Shown: positions 1 to 12,000 of the stretch, piece by piece
Position numbering within the stretch: the first letter of the stretch is position 1
Layout: every line of letters starts with the position of its first letter
Notes under the pieces: generated by a model
Database searches by the model: none
Told to the model about the DNA's origin: nothing
The model's input: only the letters and a program-made list of their open reading frames with translations
Translations under genes and position numbers: made by a program
Source of the DNA: Gammaproteobacteria bacterium
GTDB lineage: Bacteria; Pseudomonadota; Gammaproteobacteria; UBA1113
DNA: 22,464 nucleotides
Direction: 5' to 3'
NCBI GenBank assembly: GCA_019752835.1
Contig: JAIELR010000179.1
Location: forward strand, 1 to 22,464

Positions 1-1952
1 GGAAGTCGATTATCCACGAGCGCAATGTCCGCTTCAATATCATGTGTTCCCCAAAGCAGATCATAAATCTCAAAATCTGTCCCTCGATGAGCCAGCACCA
101 AATGTTTATCTTGAGCATTAATAAAAAGAGCAGAAAAATACCCGGTTTTAGAATCTTGGTACGTATTATAAACGCGCCAATTTGACTCTAGCAAACGTTC
201 AATATACCCGTTTTCACGACGAATAATGACTCGCTCTCCGGGTTTTAAATCGTTTCGATAAGCTTGTTCAGATAAGAGCCCATAAGCATAATCTGAAGGC
301 CATTGAGTGGGTTTGAGGTCCAGAAGTAAATCTTTTAAGTAATGAGCCTCAATAGTTAGCGTAATTTTAGGATGATTTTGCTTATAGGCAATATTGAGCG
401 TTTCTTCAGTAACTTTTGAGCGTTTTTGTTCAGTTAAAAGTTGATTGACTCGTATGTTATCCTGATTTGAAATAGCTGTTTGAAGATGGTGGTCAAATAA
501 TTCTTGCGTAATCTCCATCATTTGAAGTTTAGTGTTTTCTTCTTGTTCAATCACGATCGTATTTGACTCTAACGTTTCTAAGCGTTGGATAATATGATGA
601 AGCGTCATATTCAGTTGCTGCAGGTTAGCAAGAAAGTTGTGATCGTTAGTTTGGCTATTAAAAGAATTATCGGAGCGCAGCAATTGTTGCTGAGCTTTAT
701 TCAGCTCTTGTTTGGTTTTAGATAATTCATTCTGATAAAATGCCTCTTGGTGTGCGAGCTTATCTATTTGCTCGCCTAACGTCTTGTTCATTTGCTGAAG
801 GCTAGCAAGAAGGCTGTTAGTCGTCTTATTGAATAGATTATCAAGTTTCAATAAATATTGCCGTGTTTCAGCCAATGCTTGTTGATTTTTTGATAATTCG
901 TTTTGACAAAATTCCTCTTGATGCACGAGCTTGTCTACTTGTTCACCTTGGTTTTTTAACATAGCATCTAATCTCTCTATGTTTTGCTCCAAAGCGCTGG
1001 CCTGTTTTTTTTCTCGCAAAGAAATGATCGCCGGGTTCGTTTCGCTTATCTCATTACGTGCTTCTTCTGTGTCAGTTGAGATAGGAACGTTCTCTTCAAC
1101 TTGCAAGCTAATTTGCTGTTGCAGGGGCGGTAGCATTTGAATTAAAATAGCCTGCTCTTTTTCGTCAACACCTACTTTCGTGAAACCCTCAATTGTCGCC
1201 TGGTATTGGTCTAACTGAAATTGAGAATCGGCGGATCTCAATAGCAAACGAGTTTGTAATGCCCGTTGAATCTCATTGACCTGGCTTAATGTTAAGTCAG
1301 TGTCACTAACGTCAACTTTTCCCAGGGAAGGTACCGTCTTAATTAGACGCAAAAGATGTTCATAACCATTTTCGCCTAAATCAACGCCTTGACAAGACAG
1401 TGTTTTAAGGCCACAGGCAGGGGTAATGGCGGCAAGGACTGAGGCGATGACTTCGTAAGATAATCGAGGAAAAGGCGTCCAGATTTTAAGGGTATGATCA
1501 CTACTTGCGCTCACCACCTGGCCGTTCGGCAGCGACGCAACGCTGTACACACCGCTACTATACACCCACCCACTATGCCCACTGAGCGTCTTGACGCACA
1601 GGCCGGTGCTGATATCCCAGATTTTAAGGGTATGATCACGACTTGCGCTCACCACCTGTCCGTTTGGCAGCGACGCCACGCCATTCACCCACTTCCACCT
1701 ACTATTCTCACTGAGCGTCTTGACGCACAGGCCGGTGCTGATATCCCAGATTTTAAGGGTATAATCACTACTTGCGCTCACCACCTGTCCGTTTGGCAGC
1801 GACGCCACGCCAAATACATAACCCCCATGCCCCCTCAATGTGGTAGGAGGCGGTTCAGGCGCTTGATAAGAGGCAAAATCCAAAACTTCCAAGGCATCTT
1901 TGCCGAGCTTCGCCATCAGTTCATTTTGTATTTGGGGTGTGTACGATGTCAT
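1..1952 (-). CDS. WD40 repeat / coiled-coil / lipase-like multidomain protein, 3' end beyond left edge
   Basis: An uninterrupted reading frame runs from an ATG at 1952 to the left edge (650 codons, no stop seen). A GGAAGAG ribosome binding site lies just upstream of that ATG. Residues about 38-160 hold three WD40 units (LRGH/LSGH starts, KIWD ends; Trp69, Trp112, Trp158), too few for a closed seven-blade propeller. Residues about 160-290 look helical and slightly leucine-rich-repeat-like. Residues about 300-465 are coiled coil, with a 57-residue unit beginning GEQ(V/I)DKL at 336 and again at 393. From about 551 the sequence resembles the start of a class 3 lipase-like alpha/beta hydrolase (SDYAYGLLSEQAY, then VLAHRGTD with Arg623-Gly-Thr). 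The nucleophile serine would lie outside the window. The eukaryotic-like mix of modules suggests a host-directed effector, by inference. The domain calls are motif-based; the lipase part is the less certain. Confidence 0.82.
   Translation of the reverse strand, partial: MTSYTPQIQNELMAKLGKDALEVLDFASYQAPEPPPTTLRGHGGYVFGVASLPNGQVVSASSDYTLKIWDISTGLCVKTLSENSRWKWVNGVASLPNGQVVSASRDHTLKIWDISTGLCVKTLSGHSGWVYSSGVYSVASLPNGQVVSASSDHTLKIWTPFPRLSYEVIASVLAAITPACGLKTLSCQGVDLGENGYEHLLRLIKTVPSLGKVDVSDTDLTLSQVNEIQRALQTRLLLRSADSQFQLDQYQATIEGFTKVGVDEKEQAILIQMLPPLQQQISLQVEENVPISTDTEEARNEISETNPAIISLREKKQASALEQNIERLDAMLKNQGEQVDKLVHQEEFCQNELSKNQQALAETRQYLLKLDNLFNKTTNSLLASLQQMNKTLGEQIDKLAHQEAFYQNELSKTKQELNKAQQQLLRSDNSFNSQTNDHNFLANLQQLNMTLHHIIQRLETLESNTIVIEQEENTKLQMMEITQELFDHHLQTAISNQDNIRVNQLLTEQKRSKVTEETLNIAYKQNHPKITLTIEAHYLKDLLLDLKPTQWPSDYAYGLLSEQAYRNDLKPGERVIIRRENGYIERLLESNWRVYNTYQDSKTGYFSALFINAQDKHLVLAHRGTDFEIYDLLWGTHDIEADIALVDNRL
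1483..1809 (-). repeat. Near-identical tandem DNA repeats coding for WD40 units
   Basis: The core unit starts (plus-strand reading ATTTTAAGGG) at 1483, 1621 and 1750, so the periods are 138 and 129 bases, both multiples of three. Bases 1581-1680 and 1710-1809 differ at only two of 100 positions by hand comparison. The left copy is more diverged. Such DNA-level identity inside a coding region points to recent duplication or gene conversion, and the number of blades may vary between strains. Confidence 0.9.
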
Positions 1953-2242
1953 AATCTCTTCCTTGTTGGTTGCTTAAACAGAATAGGCTTTTTAAAACCT
2001 TACGTGAAAATCAGGCCATAAATAGCTTGCTTGGTTTTTGGCAAAAAAGACGGCGCGTTATAATAAAATTCTTAAGATTAAGTCACCACCATTTTGAATA
2101 GCAATTTCTTTGTCATGAAGAGGTCCCAGGATAGTTAGTAGGTTCTTCAACAATACCGATCAGCCACGCTCTCTCCTTTTAAAGTGCTTTAATACGGGCT
2201 ATGCTGTTTAAAAAGTACGAGGGGATTCATTCAGTATCCGGG
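1953..2242. other. Non-coding gap between two minus-strand genes, holding a dispersed repeat motif
   Basis: This 290-base gap separates the stop of the 252-residue gene from the start of the WD40 gene. I see no convincing reading frame or RNA gene. Bases 2181-2201 are the reverse complement of the end motif found at 15446-15466 (20 of 21 bases), so at least part of a dispersed repeat sits here. The 3' part carries CCGGGCTAC at about 2229-2237, a string also present near 15677 next to the other copy. Confidence 0.6.
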
Positions 2243-3001
2243 CTACATTGACAATATATTATTAACAGGACCCTCATCGATAGAGATATCAATATTATCC
2301 TCATCATCTGAAATATCGATCTCATAAGGACAGGGTTGAGTCAGGTATGACGCAGGTAGCTCACTCTCATCCTGCTTACTGAAATAGCTGATACTATTGG
2401 AGGTATACCATACTCTCGAATAAAGTTCATTTAGCTCACCTTCTTGTAACAGTGCTTTCTTGTGGGCTTCTATTACCTTATCTATAGAGCCTGTACCGTT
2501 AAGGACGGTTTTCAACGCTTTTGCGGCAGCTATTTTCGTTTCGGTGGGAACACCGAGTAAACGAGTCAAAAAATTGCCGGTTTTTGCGGGAAGCTTTTCT
2601 AATTTTTCAATAAAATCATCAAGTACTTTGATGTCACCTTGTACCCGCTCCTTAAAAGCGTCTTCCTTCTTAAAGCTATAGTAAAACTTCTTAGGCATTT
2701 CGGCCCTTTTGGCCTCTCCTTCTTTATACCTTTTTTCATACCGCTCTAAGTCTGGTTTATAGGCCTTAATCTTCTGCTTCGCTTCGTTGATTTTAGCACG
2801 GTAAAAACTACATCTATTATAATCCCATTTAGCCTCGGCGTCTTTAAGTTTTGCTTCTTCTTCTGCTAAAAATCGTCGTAGCCAGATGAGCCGGTTGTGT
2901 AACCAATGTTGGTCTTTTACATACTCACTAATCTCTTGTGCGGTCTCGGTCCGATCCTTATCGGTCGTCGGTGAATACTCTACAAAAAAACCTATGGCCA
3001 T
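2243..3001 (-). CDS. Charged coiled-coil protein with acidic C-terminus, unknown function
   Basis: I do not recognise this 252-residue protein. I start it at the ATG at 3001, because a GGAGGA ribosome binding site lies about nine bases upstream. A GTG at 3025 would add eight residues but would place that same binding site inside the gene. After a short N-terminus (MAIGFFVEYS), residues about 15-115 are rich in Lys, Glu and Arg in a heptad-like pattern, consistent with long helices or coiled coil. The last 30 residues contain an acidic stretch (DISDDEDNIDISIDEG). No signal peptide or membrane segment is visible. It lies 98 bases downstream of the giant gene on the same strand and is probably co-transcribed with it. 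A partner or chaperone of the giant, or a separate effector, are both possible. Confidence 0.75.
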   Translation of the reverse strand: MAIGFFVEYSPTTDKDRTETAQEISEYVKDQHWLHNRLIWLRRFLAEEEAKLKDAEAKWDYNRCSFYRAKINEAKQKIKAYKPDLERYEKRYKEGEAKRAEMPKKFYYSFKKEDAFKERVQGDIKVLDDFIEKLEKLPAKTGNFLTRLLGVPTETKIAAAKALKTVLNGTGSIDKVIEAHKKALLQEGELNELYSRVWYTSNSISYFSKQDESELPASYLTQPCPYEIDISDDEDNIDISIDEGPVNNILSM

Positions 3002-3099
3002 AATGAGTTTTCCTCCAATTATCACTAGCGTACGTTGATTTTTAATAATTTCCGCTATTATTATCGTTCTTGCTGGCTACATGGACGAGAGCCGGAGGG

Positions 3100-6000
3100 C
3101 TACATTTTTTTTTGCACCCCTTCTTTTAATTCCGGTTCAGCAGTATCCACATATACAACATTGCAAGATGGGAAATGATTGAGTTTATCTAATTTGTCAA
3201 AACTTAAGGTTATATTAGCATGCTTTTCATTAACTGACAAACTTATGGTCAATTCAAATTCTGTTTTGCCGTTGCCAGCTGCCGTAAACTTCACATTGGT
3301 AAATTTTACCGTTGTTGCTGCGTTTTTGCTTTTATCTACAATATGGCGTTCAATACTGTCTAATAACGCGGTGATATTGGCTTGGACTGTGCCCCCTTTT
3401 GCAGCAAAATCTCGTTGAATGTCATAATCGCGGTAGCGTATAAGCTGGCCACCCGTGTCCGGTTTCACAGCACGCTTGCTTTCCATGAAGAAAGAGTTTT
3501 TCTGCGTGACTAGATGCTTCATAAATTCGAGTGTTCCAGCAACGACAGCATCCGTTAATAATCGAGTACTTTTTTGCGCTTCCCCTTCCTTTTCCTTGAG
3601 ATTAGGCAAGCGTTCAAATAGCAAGTCTAGATTGCTTAATTTTTGGTGGCAATAATTGCCTAATAAACGCATCTTCGCCGAAAACGAGGGGTCCAAATGG
3701 GCTGAAAAGCGGAGTTTGGCAAATAAGAGTTGCAAGGCTTCATAACGTTGTTCTAAAGAATTTTTATCACTATCTATCGTTGTTAGAAATGCTGCAACCT
3801 CTTTATCTTTCGTGAGTCTTTTTTCAAAAAACCGACTCAATACCTGGTGAATATCGTTGAACTCTAATTTAAGGAGAGTTGGTAACTCTGCATCGGTGGC
3901 ATGAATGAAAATTTTATCATGAATATCATCAATAAAACGATTTAATCGGCCACCTAGACCGGCTTCCAATGTTCGATTTTCACCCCTATCATCAATAAAA
4001 AGCTTTTTACGATGCTCAAATAATTGACCCAATAGAGCACTATAATCAGTTACATTTTCCAATGTCTGGCGTATTTTACGCGCCAATTGTTTTCTATCAC
4101 TACTCACAAAACCACGACTCAGCAGTGAGCCGTCGGCATAATTGCGTAAGTCAATGACCATCTTGTCACGTGTATTCGCCCATGTTTCTTTTTTGGCGCC
4201 ATCAAAAACATTATCCAGCGCAACAACCTCTTTATCTTTAGAAGACACTGCCTGATCTTGAGTTAATGCAGCAGGCTTTTCTTTCAATTTCAATAAATCG
4301 GCGGTTCTTACATTAAATCGCGCTAAATAGGCTTTATTCTTCGATGGATCGGCATTTTTTTCTGCTAAAACAGCTTTATAATGGATGGTATGCGCTTCAA
4401 TAACGGTATCCAATAACGTTGGATCTTCGGCTTTGAGGACCCATTTTATAACCGTTTGATAACGTCGTATGGCAGCATCATAACCCGCTGAGTTACCTGA
4501 CATATGCGCGCCGTAACTAAACAACAAATAGGCACGAACCATTTCGGCTATTTGTTCATTTGATAACCTGCTGTTTTTAATGGGACTTGAGCAGAGCGTT
4601 GATTTTCTCAATAGATCCTTGAGGCTCGATCGATTTGCAGGTGTTTGCAAACGAAGATATAACGGCGCAAGGTTATTATTAACACCCTCTCTCCTCAGCG
4701 TAATGAGCTTCGCGTTTGTTTTTACGCCTGTTTCGGGGGCATTGCTAGTGTCTGCCACCTCAGGAGCAACGGGTGATGACTTTTGCTCTTGAGTCACGTT
4801 TTCTGCGTTAAGAGAAATAGGTCGTTCAGCTTTTTCTACGGTTGTGTTTGCTGTAATGTTTGCGTCTCCATCTTCAGACCTAGTAGGCTCGGCATGCTGG
4901 TCTGCAGAATGTACTATTTCTCCACGTTGTGTTTCTTCAATCGCTATAATAGCCGACATTGGTTCCACTGGCGCTGCGGGTGCATCATAAGCCGCCAAAA
5001 TTTCAGCCGGATAAAGCGAGACGTAATCGCAATAAACAGTCTCACTTATGTCTTCTTCTTTACTTAGCGGTTGAAGTCGTTCAGAGGCTTTGATATAAGG
5101 TTTATCAACGTCATGTTTTCGACGCGCCGTTTCTAGCATGGCAAGGGCAATTAAAGGGGCTGGTTCTGGTCGTGAAATACTGTCAGCCTCAATTTTTATA
5201 TCCGTGCAAAAACCAGTAAATAAATCTTGAAAACGTTTTGGAGCAGGAGTGCTTTTATCCGTTTTGGTTAAACTCGGCTGACCTATGCGCTTACTCCACT
5301 CGTCGGCAACAAATTCTGCCAATAGATCCACACCATTATTCTCGGTCGAATATAACAACCATTGTTCATCAATTACGCCATATAATTTGGTTAACTCAAA
5401 TAACATATTGTCTCTAATATGTTTTAAGTTAGTGCTTGATGCCTCTTCATACTCAATAATCGGTGTTATAAAGGAGCGATAGAATTCCTCACTGAGTAGA
5501 TCTTTGATCTTATCAAAGGACTGATTTTTATCGCGCATGGGCGCCGCGCGTTCATTTTCATAAGTATCCAACTTTTCAACTAATTCTTCTGAGTGCTTGG
5601 GTTTAAGTTGCTTAAGCTCCTTCTCAGAATAAACGGGTGCAAGTTCACTGCGTTTTCCAATTAAAACAAAAAAGCCTTCTTTTCCTTGTCGGGCGGTTCG
5701 TCCTGCCCCTTGACCTAATTTACGTTTTACGCCTTCTGAAGAAGCCGGTTTTGGATCAATAAAGGCTTTGACAACCTTAAACGCTTTCGGCGGAATCTTG
5801 GGGTCAGTTGGATGATAAGGGTCAAAGTCGGTACCTCGATCGAAAATATTCGAAATAGTAATACTTCCATGGGCGCTTGCCTTGTGTATGGCTTCTGCCT
5901 CTTCCGCAGCACGTTCAGTTTCTGTTGGTTTGCTGCTACCGTAATACGCATGGACCTTCTGTGGTGTTTTAGCTCTTAAAACATTGTTTTTAGCGAGTGC

Positions 6001-9000
6001 AGCATCCAACGCAAGCTTTATTTTTTCACCTTGCTTCTGATCCACTGATTGGATCAGTATGGGCGCGCAAAGTCCCTCATCATCGTGCTTAAGTGAATAG
6101 ATAATAAACTTAATAATTAGATTAATATGATCTTGGTCTTCTTTTTCGGCATTGGTTAAATAGGCCGACTTTGAAATAGTGATATGTCCTTTTTTACGAG
6201 CTTCTTTTACAGAGGCCTTTTCAGCGTCTGTTCGTGCTTTTTCCGTAAGGGTGTCATTCTCATAATGAAAATTGATGCCCGGTGCTTTATTTTTTAGCTT
6301 AGGATTTTTTTCGAGAATTTTATTCAATGCAACTTGCATTTTTTCAGCTTGTTTCTCATTCAAACAAGGGACGAATATAGGTTTATCACCGTCTTTTTTG
6401 AGAATTTTGACTATTTTGCTAATAACCTTATTAATATGCGCCATTTCTTCTTTGTCAGAATCGTCAGTGGGTAAATATTTAGGATTAGTGAGGATAGGGC
6501 GAAATTCCTTTCGATTTGATTTTTCATTAGGTGCTAATTCAATAATATCGCAGTTGTTTTTTTCAGCTAATTCCTGAAGTTCTGGATCAGATCCTGCGGT
6601 GCCCGTTGTAAAATACTTATAGTCATAGCGATTGATCTGCAATTGGCTATTCAATGACGTAATATAGGTTTTTTCAGGTCCAATCAAAAATGGTGGCATT
6701 TTTTTACCGGTTACTGGATCCGCTTTTTCTAATTTTTCTTTATAGAGTTCAGCCAATTGCAGCTCTAAAAAGTGTTGAAAGCCACTGAATTCAGCGGACA
6801 TATTAGGAATGCCACTATTGTAAACACAGGCTTTTGATATTTGTTCGCCAGACTTCCGCGTATGAGGTATAGCATGTATTTTGAAAGCATGACCTTCTGC
6901 TTTAAGCAAATCCGTTGATTTTCCGGCATTGTATAACCAACCTCCCAGACGTTCCAGAAAGTCTTTTTCGTTTTCTGGCTTCATGAACTCAGCTAACTGT
7001 TTCTTTTCCTCGGTGCTTTGCGCGGCATAAAGCAACTCTCTTTTTGCAGCAGCTATATAGTCCTTATCGGATTTGTTAGGTCCTTTTCGCTCAGCATTTA
7101 CAAATTTAATAACCGCCTTATATATCCAAATGTATGGGCTTTCATCGGGGTTGGTAAGCGGATCAAATGATTTTGCAAAACGATAACGTGTTTTGTCATC
7201 AAGCGCCGCTGCATCGGCTTCATCAAGCACTAATGCAGTTTTTTGAGGATGTTTAGGGAATTTGTCACCCACTTGTGCCGTTGCTTTAGCATTCCATAGC
7301 GCAAAATCAGCTAAGGTTCCGTAATGAATTTCGCCAGGATAATCATAGGCAGTCGTATCTGTATCTGCAGCACTGAGCATTCTGGAGCGAATGCCCATTG
7401 CATTAAAAAAGGACTGATTGGTCTCCAATCCATGACCAGCCAAGATAAAATTACTCGTTGCCACATCTACCGTGTAGCCTTGGAAGGATAAAAAGGCAGC
7501 TTCTAAGCCTGCAATGAGGGTTTTACCTTCTCCAGTTTTTACCTGACCCATAAAATTCTTATCAGCGCCTCGTTGCATACCGACCAATAACGCCATGATT
7601 TGAGCTGGTTTTGCAAATAACCCAGCCTTTTCAAAAACGCCCTGATCGTTCACTTTCCTCGCATTGCGATACATAACTTCGCGCGCAATTGCAATGAATT
7701 CTAACAGTATTTTTTCTTTTTCTTTAGGTAGCAAGTTAGCGTCTTGTATTTTTTCGCGATAATGAGCCAATAAGGCCGTAATTTCATCTGAAGAGAATTC
7801 TCTCACTGATTTAAATGTATAGTCAGTTTTTGCGTATGGATTGACACAAATAGCTCTCTTTTCGCCAATATCATTGACATAGGTAAACCACTCACGTAAT
7901 TGCTCACGTTGCGCATAAGGCATGGGCTCAGCCCTTGTCATATTACGCATTTTTTCGATGAGGTAGATGACGTTACTGTCATCAAAGTTACGTTGTTTTT
8001 CGGGATTATTTAAAAAAGGTTCTTTATCAAATTGGTTTTGCCAGTCGGTAATGGTTTTGTCTAAAGTAATTTTATTTTTGTAAATATCACCCAGTCTGGC
8101 TCTTAAATCTACTAAATTAGGATATTCATCTAACTCATAGACCCCTTTAAGCTTTAACAGACTTGTTGTGGAGAGCTTAACTTGCTCCGAGTCCATCAGT
8201 ATTACAATATCATGAACAAGCGTTGACACAGATGGATTTGATTGACCTATCGGTGTTTTTTTATTGGCAGCTAACAGAATAAACAATAACGCTTCAGATT
8301 CTTCCCTATTTTTTCCGGTAGAAAAAACAGCATTAATAGAGGTTAAGCAATCTGGATGAGCGCTCAATAAAGCAAGCAAATCTTCCTTCATTGAGATATT
8401 ATCCAATTGAGCAATTAGTTCAACTAACAGATTAATATCTGTCTCAGAGAAACCGTGGCCATGTTTTTGTGAGGCAGTTAAGATTAAACAATTTAACAAA
8501 GACTTAAACGAATCGCCACATTTTTGTTCAAACGTTTTTTCTTCTAAGGCCGTTGGACTTAAAGCTTCATTCCTATTCGTGAGATTTTCATATAGCAAGG
8601 CATAATGTGCAAATTTTAGATTGTATGCTGGAATTTCTCGAACTGCATCTTCATCATTTTCGCGAATGTCAGGAAGGAGTCTATCCAAAATTTCTAGTTT
8701 ATTGCCGTCCATGCCTCCCGTCAGCAATAGCGTAAATACATCCATGGGGAATTTTTCTTTTTTATTTCCATATTGAACACACGCTTGAATGATTTTTGTA
8801 AGATCGATATCAGAAAAATTTTTTATAAGAACAGCTTGCTGTGGCGCATTCAAAAAAAGCATTATTGCTTCAAATTGCGAGGGCCATGCGAGTTGTAATG
8901 CTTTAAATGCCTGAATGAGATCTTTTTTCGAATTTAATGCAGTCATAAATTCTGCCATAAATTCTATCTTATCTATTTTTTCATTTTTTATCGGATGGTT

Positions 9001-12000
9001 GCTTGTATAGATAATAAATTGCGTAACATCCTCATTGGCTTTCGTATCTTTGATCATTAAAAGTTCATTAGCAATTTCGGCGTTATATGACCTTAACATA
9101 ATGTTTTTTATTTTTGAAAACAGTCTATTGAAGCCAGTACGCGCAGCGCGTTTTTCTATTTTTTCATTTTCTTGCTCTTTTCTATTTTTTTCATTTTCTT
9201 TTTCTAGCAGCCTTTGTTTTGCTTCCTTTTTTATGGTTTTTTCTATCTTATTTCGCTCATTTGCCTTTCTCTGAACTTCTTGTTCGTCATCGCTATCGTT
9301 TTCAGCAAGCTCTTTCAACTGTTGTGCATATTTTCCTTCAAGTTCCTCATTTGTTTTTTGTTCTTCATCCTCATCTTCGTCCTCAGAAAAATGTTTTTTA
9401 GAATCAATTAACGCCTGCTCTTCTTCAGCGGTCAATTCTTCCTCAGTACCGTCATTTTTATACTCGTCTAGAAATTGATTTAGGATAGTATTAATTTGGC
9501 TAATATCTTCAAATTTCTTTTCAATATCTATTCCACCCGCTGCCAAACCTATATTTAACAGAGCATCGTCTTTTATTGCTGCAATGATTTGTTTTGTATT
9601 TTTAGCTAAAACAATAGAAAAATCTGTTGATTTTAGCGCACTACTTGCTAAAAATGTTCGCAGATTAATATTACATTCCTTAGGAATGTTGCCGGTCACA
9701 AGTTCTAAAACGTCATGCTCATCGATACTATTATCTGCTGCTATCATTGCATCTAACACTGATTCAAATTGCGCAATGCTGGGTAAGGCCTCAGAGCCTG
9801 CATCTATGCACGATAAAATGCGTAGAAAATGATTGCAAAGTTCCGGACTTTTATCATCAAAAAAAGATTCTAATTTTATTATTAGGGGCGTTAAAGTTTC
9901 TAAAATTAATTTTACATCAGCACTGTCACTGAAAACAGCTTTATCTAGCAGTGCCAGAATCATAGCGAAAGCAGATAATCTAGGCCTGTTTTTATTCAGT
10001 AAATCAAGCGGTACTTTTTGGATGAGATTTTCTTGTGTTTCTTTCTCAATTAATAGTGGTTTCAAAACGTCGAAAAAAGTAACAATATTCAGCGCGTTTT
10101 TATTTTTGTTAAGCGATAAAACCGCAGATACAATGTTTTCCTTAATGACCTGGTTATCTACGACTATGTCTTTAAAAATGTTAAGAACTTCTTTTACAGT
10201 ATTGCCCCAGCTTATTTTTCCATTTTTATCTTCCTTAAAAAGATTTTCAGGAATGACATACAGCGCATCTAGTAAAATATTGCAATCTGAAATTGTAAAT
10301 GTTGCATTTGATTTGGCTAATGGCATTAACAAAAAATCAAATAATTGGTTAACATTTATTCTGCTCAAATCTACATCATTATAACTTGTTGGGTCTGTTC
10401 TCATTTTTGAAAAAAATAAAATAAGATGTTCAATTAATTTTTCTATATCTACATTTGAGAAATGAATACCTTTAGCGCCCGTGCCACATATTGCGAGAAA
10501 GGATAAAAAAATTCGATCAAAATCCGGTTTATCTTCATCATTAAATAAATTAGCCTTATTTACGTCGTTTCTTAACTTATTCAAGAGCTGTTTATATTCT
10601 GGTACCGATTTTCGGTGATTGAAGGTTGCAATATGACGTAAAAAATAAGCAAACAAAAAATAATCATACGAATATTTACGGAGATCTTTTCCATCACTTC
10701 CTTTCACAGGCATGCCGTTTGGTCCAGTTACTAGGCTTGTTGTATAATCAACATATTCACTATGCTTTCTATCCAAAACAGCTTCTTTTTTCTGCTTGAA
10801 TATTGTTTCAGGTGAGTATGCTACTCGAGACTCAGTTCCTGGTGTAGGAAAAAAATATCGGTAGACGAGTTGCATTTCTGCTGTTACCAGCTTGTATCTA
10901 TCATATTGTGATGCATAAACTGGACCTAAGCTATTTAAGGATAAACCTGGTAAGGCATGAAATTGTTCATCAAAATTTTGGGCATTTTTTAGGATAGTCA
11001 ACAAACAATCTAATCCCAATCGCATATCCGCTACATTGATTAAAGGACATGAAGAGCCAAAGTCGATATTAGGACTTAATTCATTTAATTCTTCACAGAA
11101 GTAAGTAAACCCTGACAAAAGATCGGGTAAACTGACTGGTCGAGGATTGATTTTAGGCGCTTCAATTCGATGATTTGAATTTTTTAGATTGTATTCCTCT
11201 ACTTGATATTGCTGTTCATCACGTAATCCTTTGTTTTCACAATGTTGGCTAGTAAGCGCATCCCACCAAATGCGTCGATCTTCTTTGAGATGACGTAGTA
11301 CATGCATGGCCATAATCGATTTTTGATCCAATAGTTCTCTTAAATTCAACGAAGGATCGATAAAATTCTTTTTAAAAATAGCAAACGATGCAGGTGAAAT
11401 ATTGTTTTTTAAACCCTTCAATTCATTCAATAATTTTTCAAGACCATAGGTGCCTTCTGCATAGAGAATTTCAGCAAGGGCAGCAATGTTTTGGTTGTTT
11501 AAGTGATTTTTCCCACCAAATACGTTATTTAATAGCTCGATGATATCGTTAGCTTTCGTGGGCTCGAGGCCGTGTATCATTGCTTCTAATAACTCTTGAT
11601 AGAAAGCATTTAACCGTGGTTTATTTTGACTTTCACGTAACTTGAAAAAATTTTTTCTACATGCCTCTAGCGTTGGTTTTGGGTCTGAAAAAAATACTTT
11701 GTATTTATTATACAAGGTTTCTATTTGTTTCTTATCTTTAATAAATTGGCTGATATCCCCTAACCATTTTGCCGATTTCATGGGCTCACTAAAGGTTAAC
11801 GTTAACGGTGAGTTATTGGGATTCAATCGTGGGCGCAAAGGATCATAACGGAGTATAATTTTTCTTTTCAGCACTGACGGATAAACTTCATTATATGGGC
11901 TCTCTTCTCCTTGCTCTAAATAAAATCCTTGAGGCAAATTATCGAGTTTTAATCCATATTGTACGTCACTTAAATGCGTAATCAAATATTGTGCAGCTGA

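Noticed and set aside
1483..1809. Possible CRISPR-like array
   Set aside because: Unit periods are 138 and 129 bases, the similar parts are about 100 bases long, and they sit in frame within a protein gene.
1494..2021. Plus-strand frame of 175 codons with internal repeats
   Set aside because: It lies antisense to the WD40 repeats; its repetitiveness simply mirrors them. The minus-strand frame has WD40 motifs, a ribosome binding site and a much longer open run.
3002..3025. GTG at 3025 as the start of the 252-residue gene
   Set aside because: The GGAGGA ribosome binding site lies between this GTG and the ATG at 3001, so the ATG is the better start.
9833..10384. Plus-strand frame of 183 codons
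   Set aside because: Antisense to the continuous giant gene; no motif, no binding site, and a composition that mirrors the Asn/Lys/Leu-rich opposite strand.
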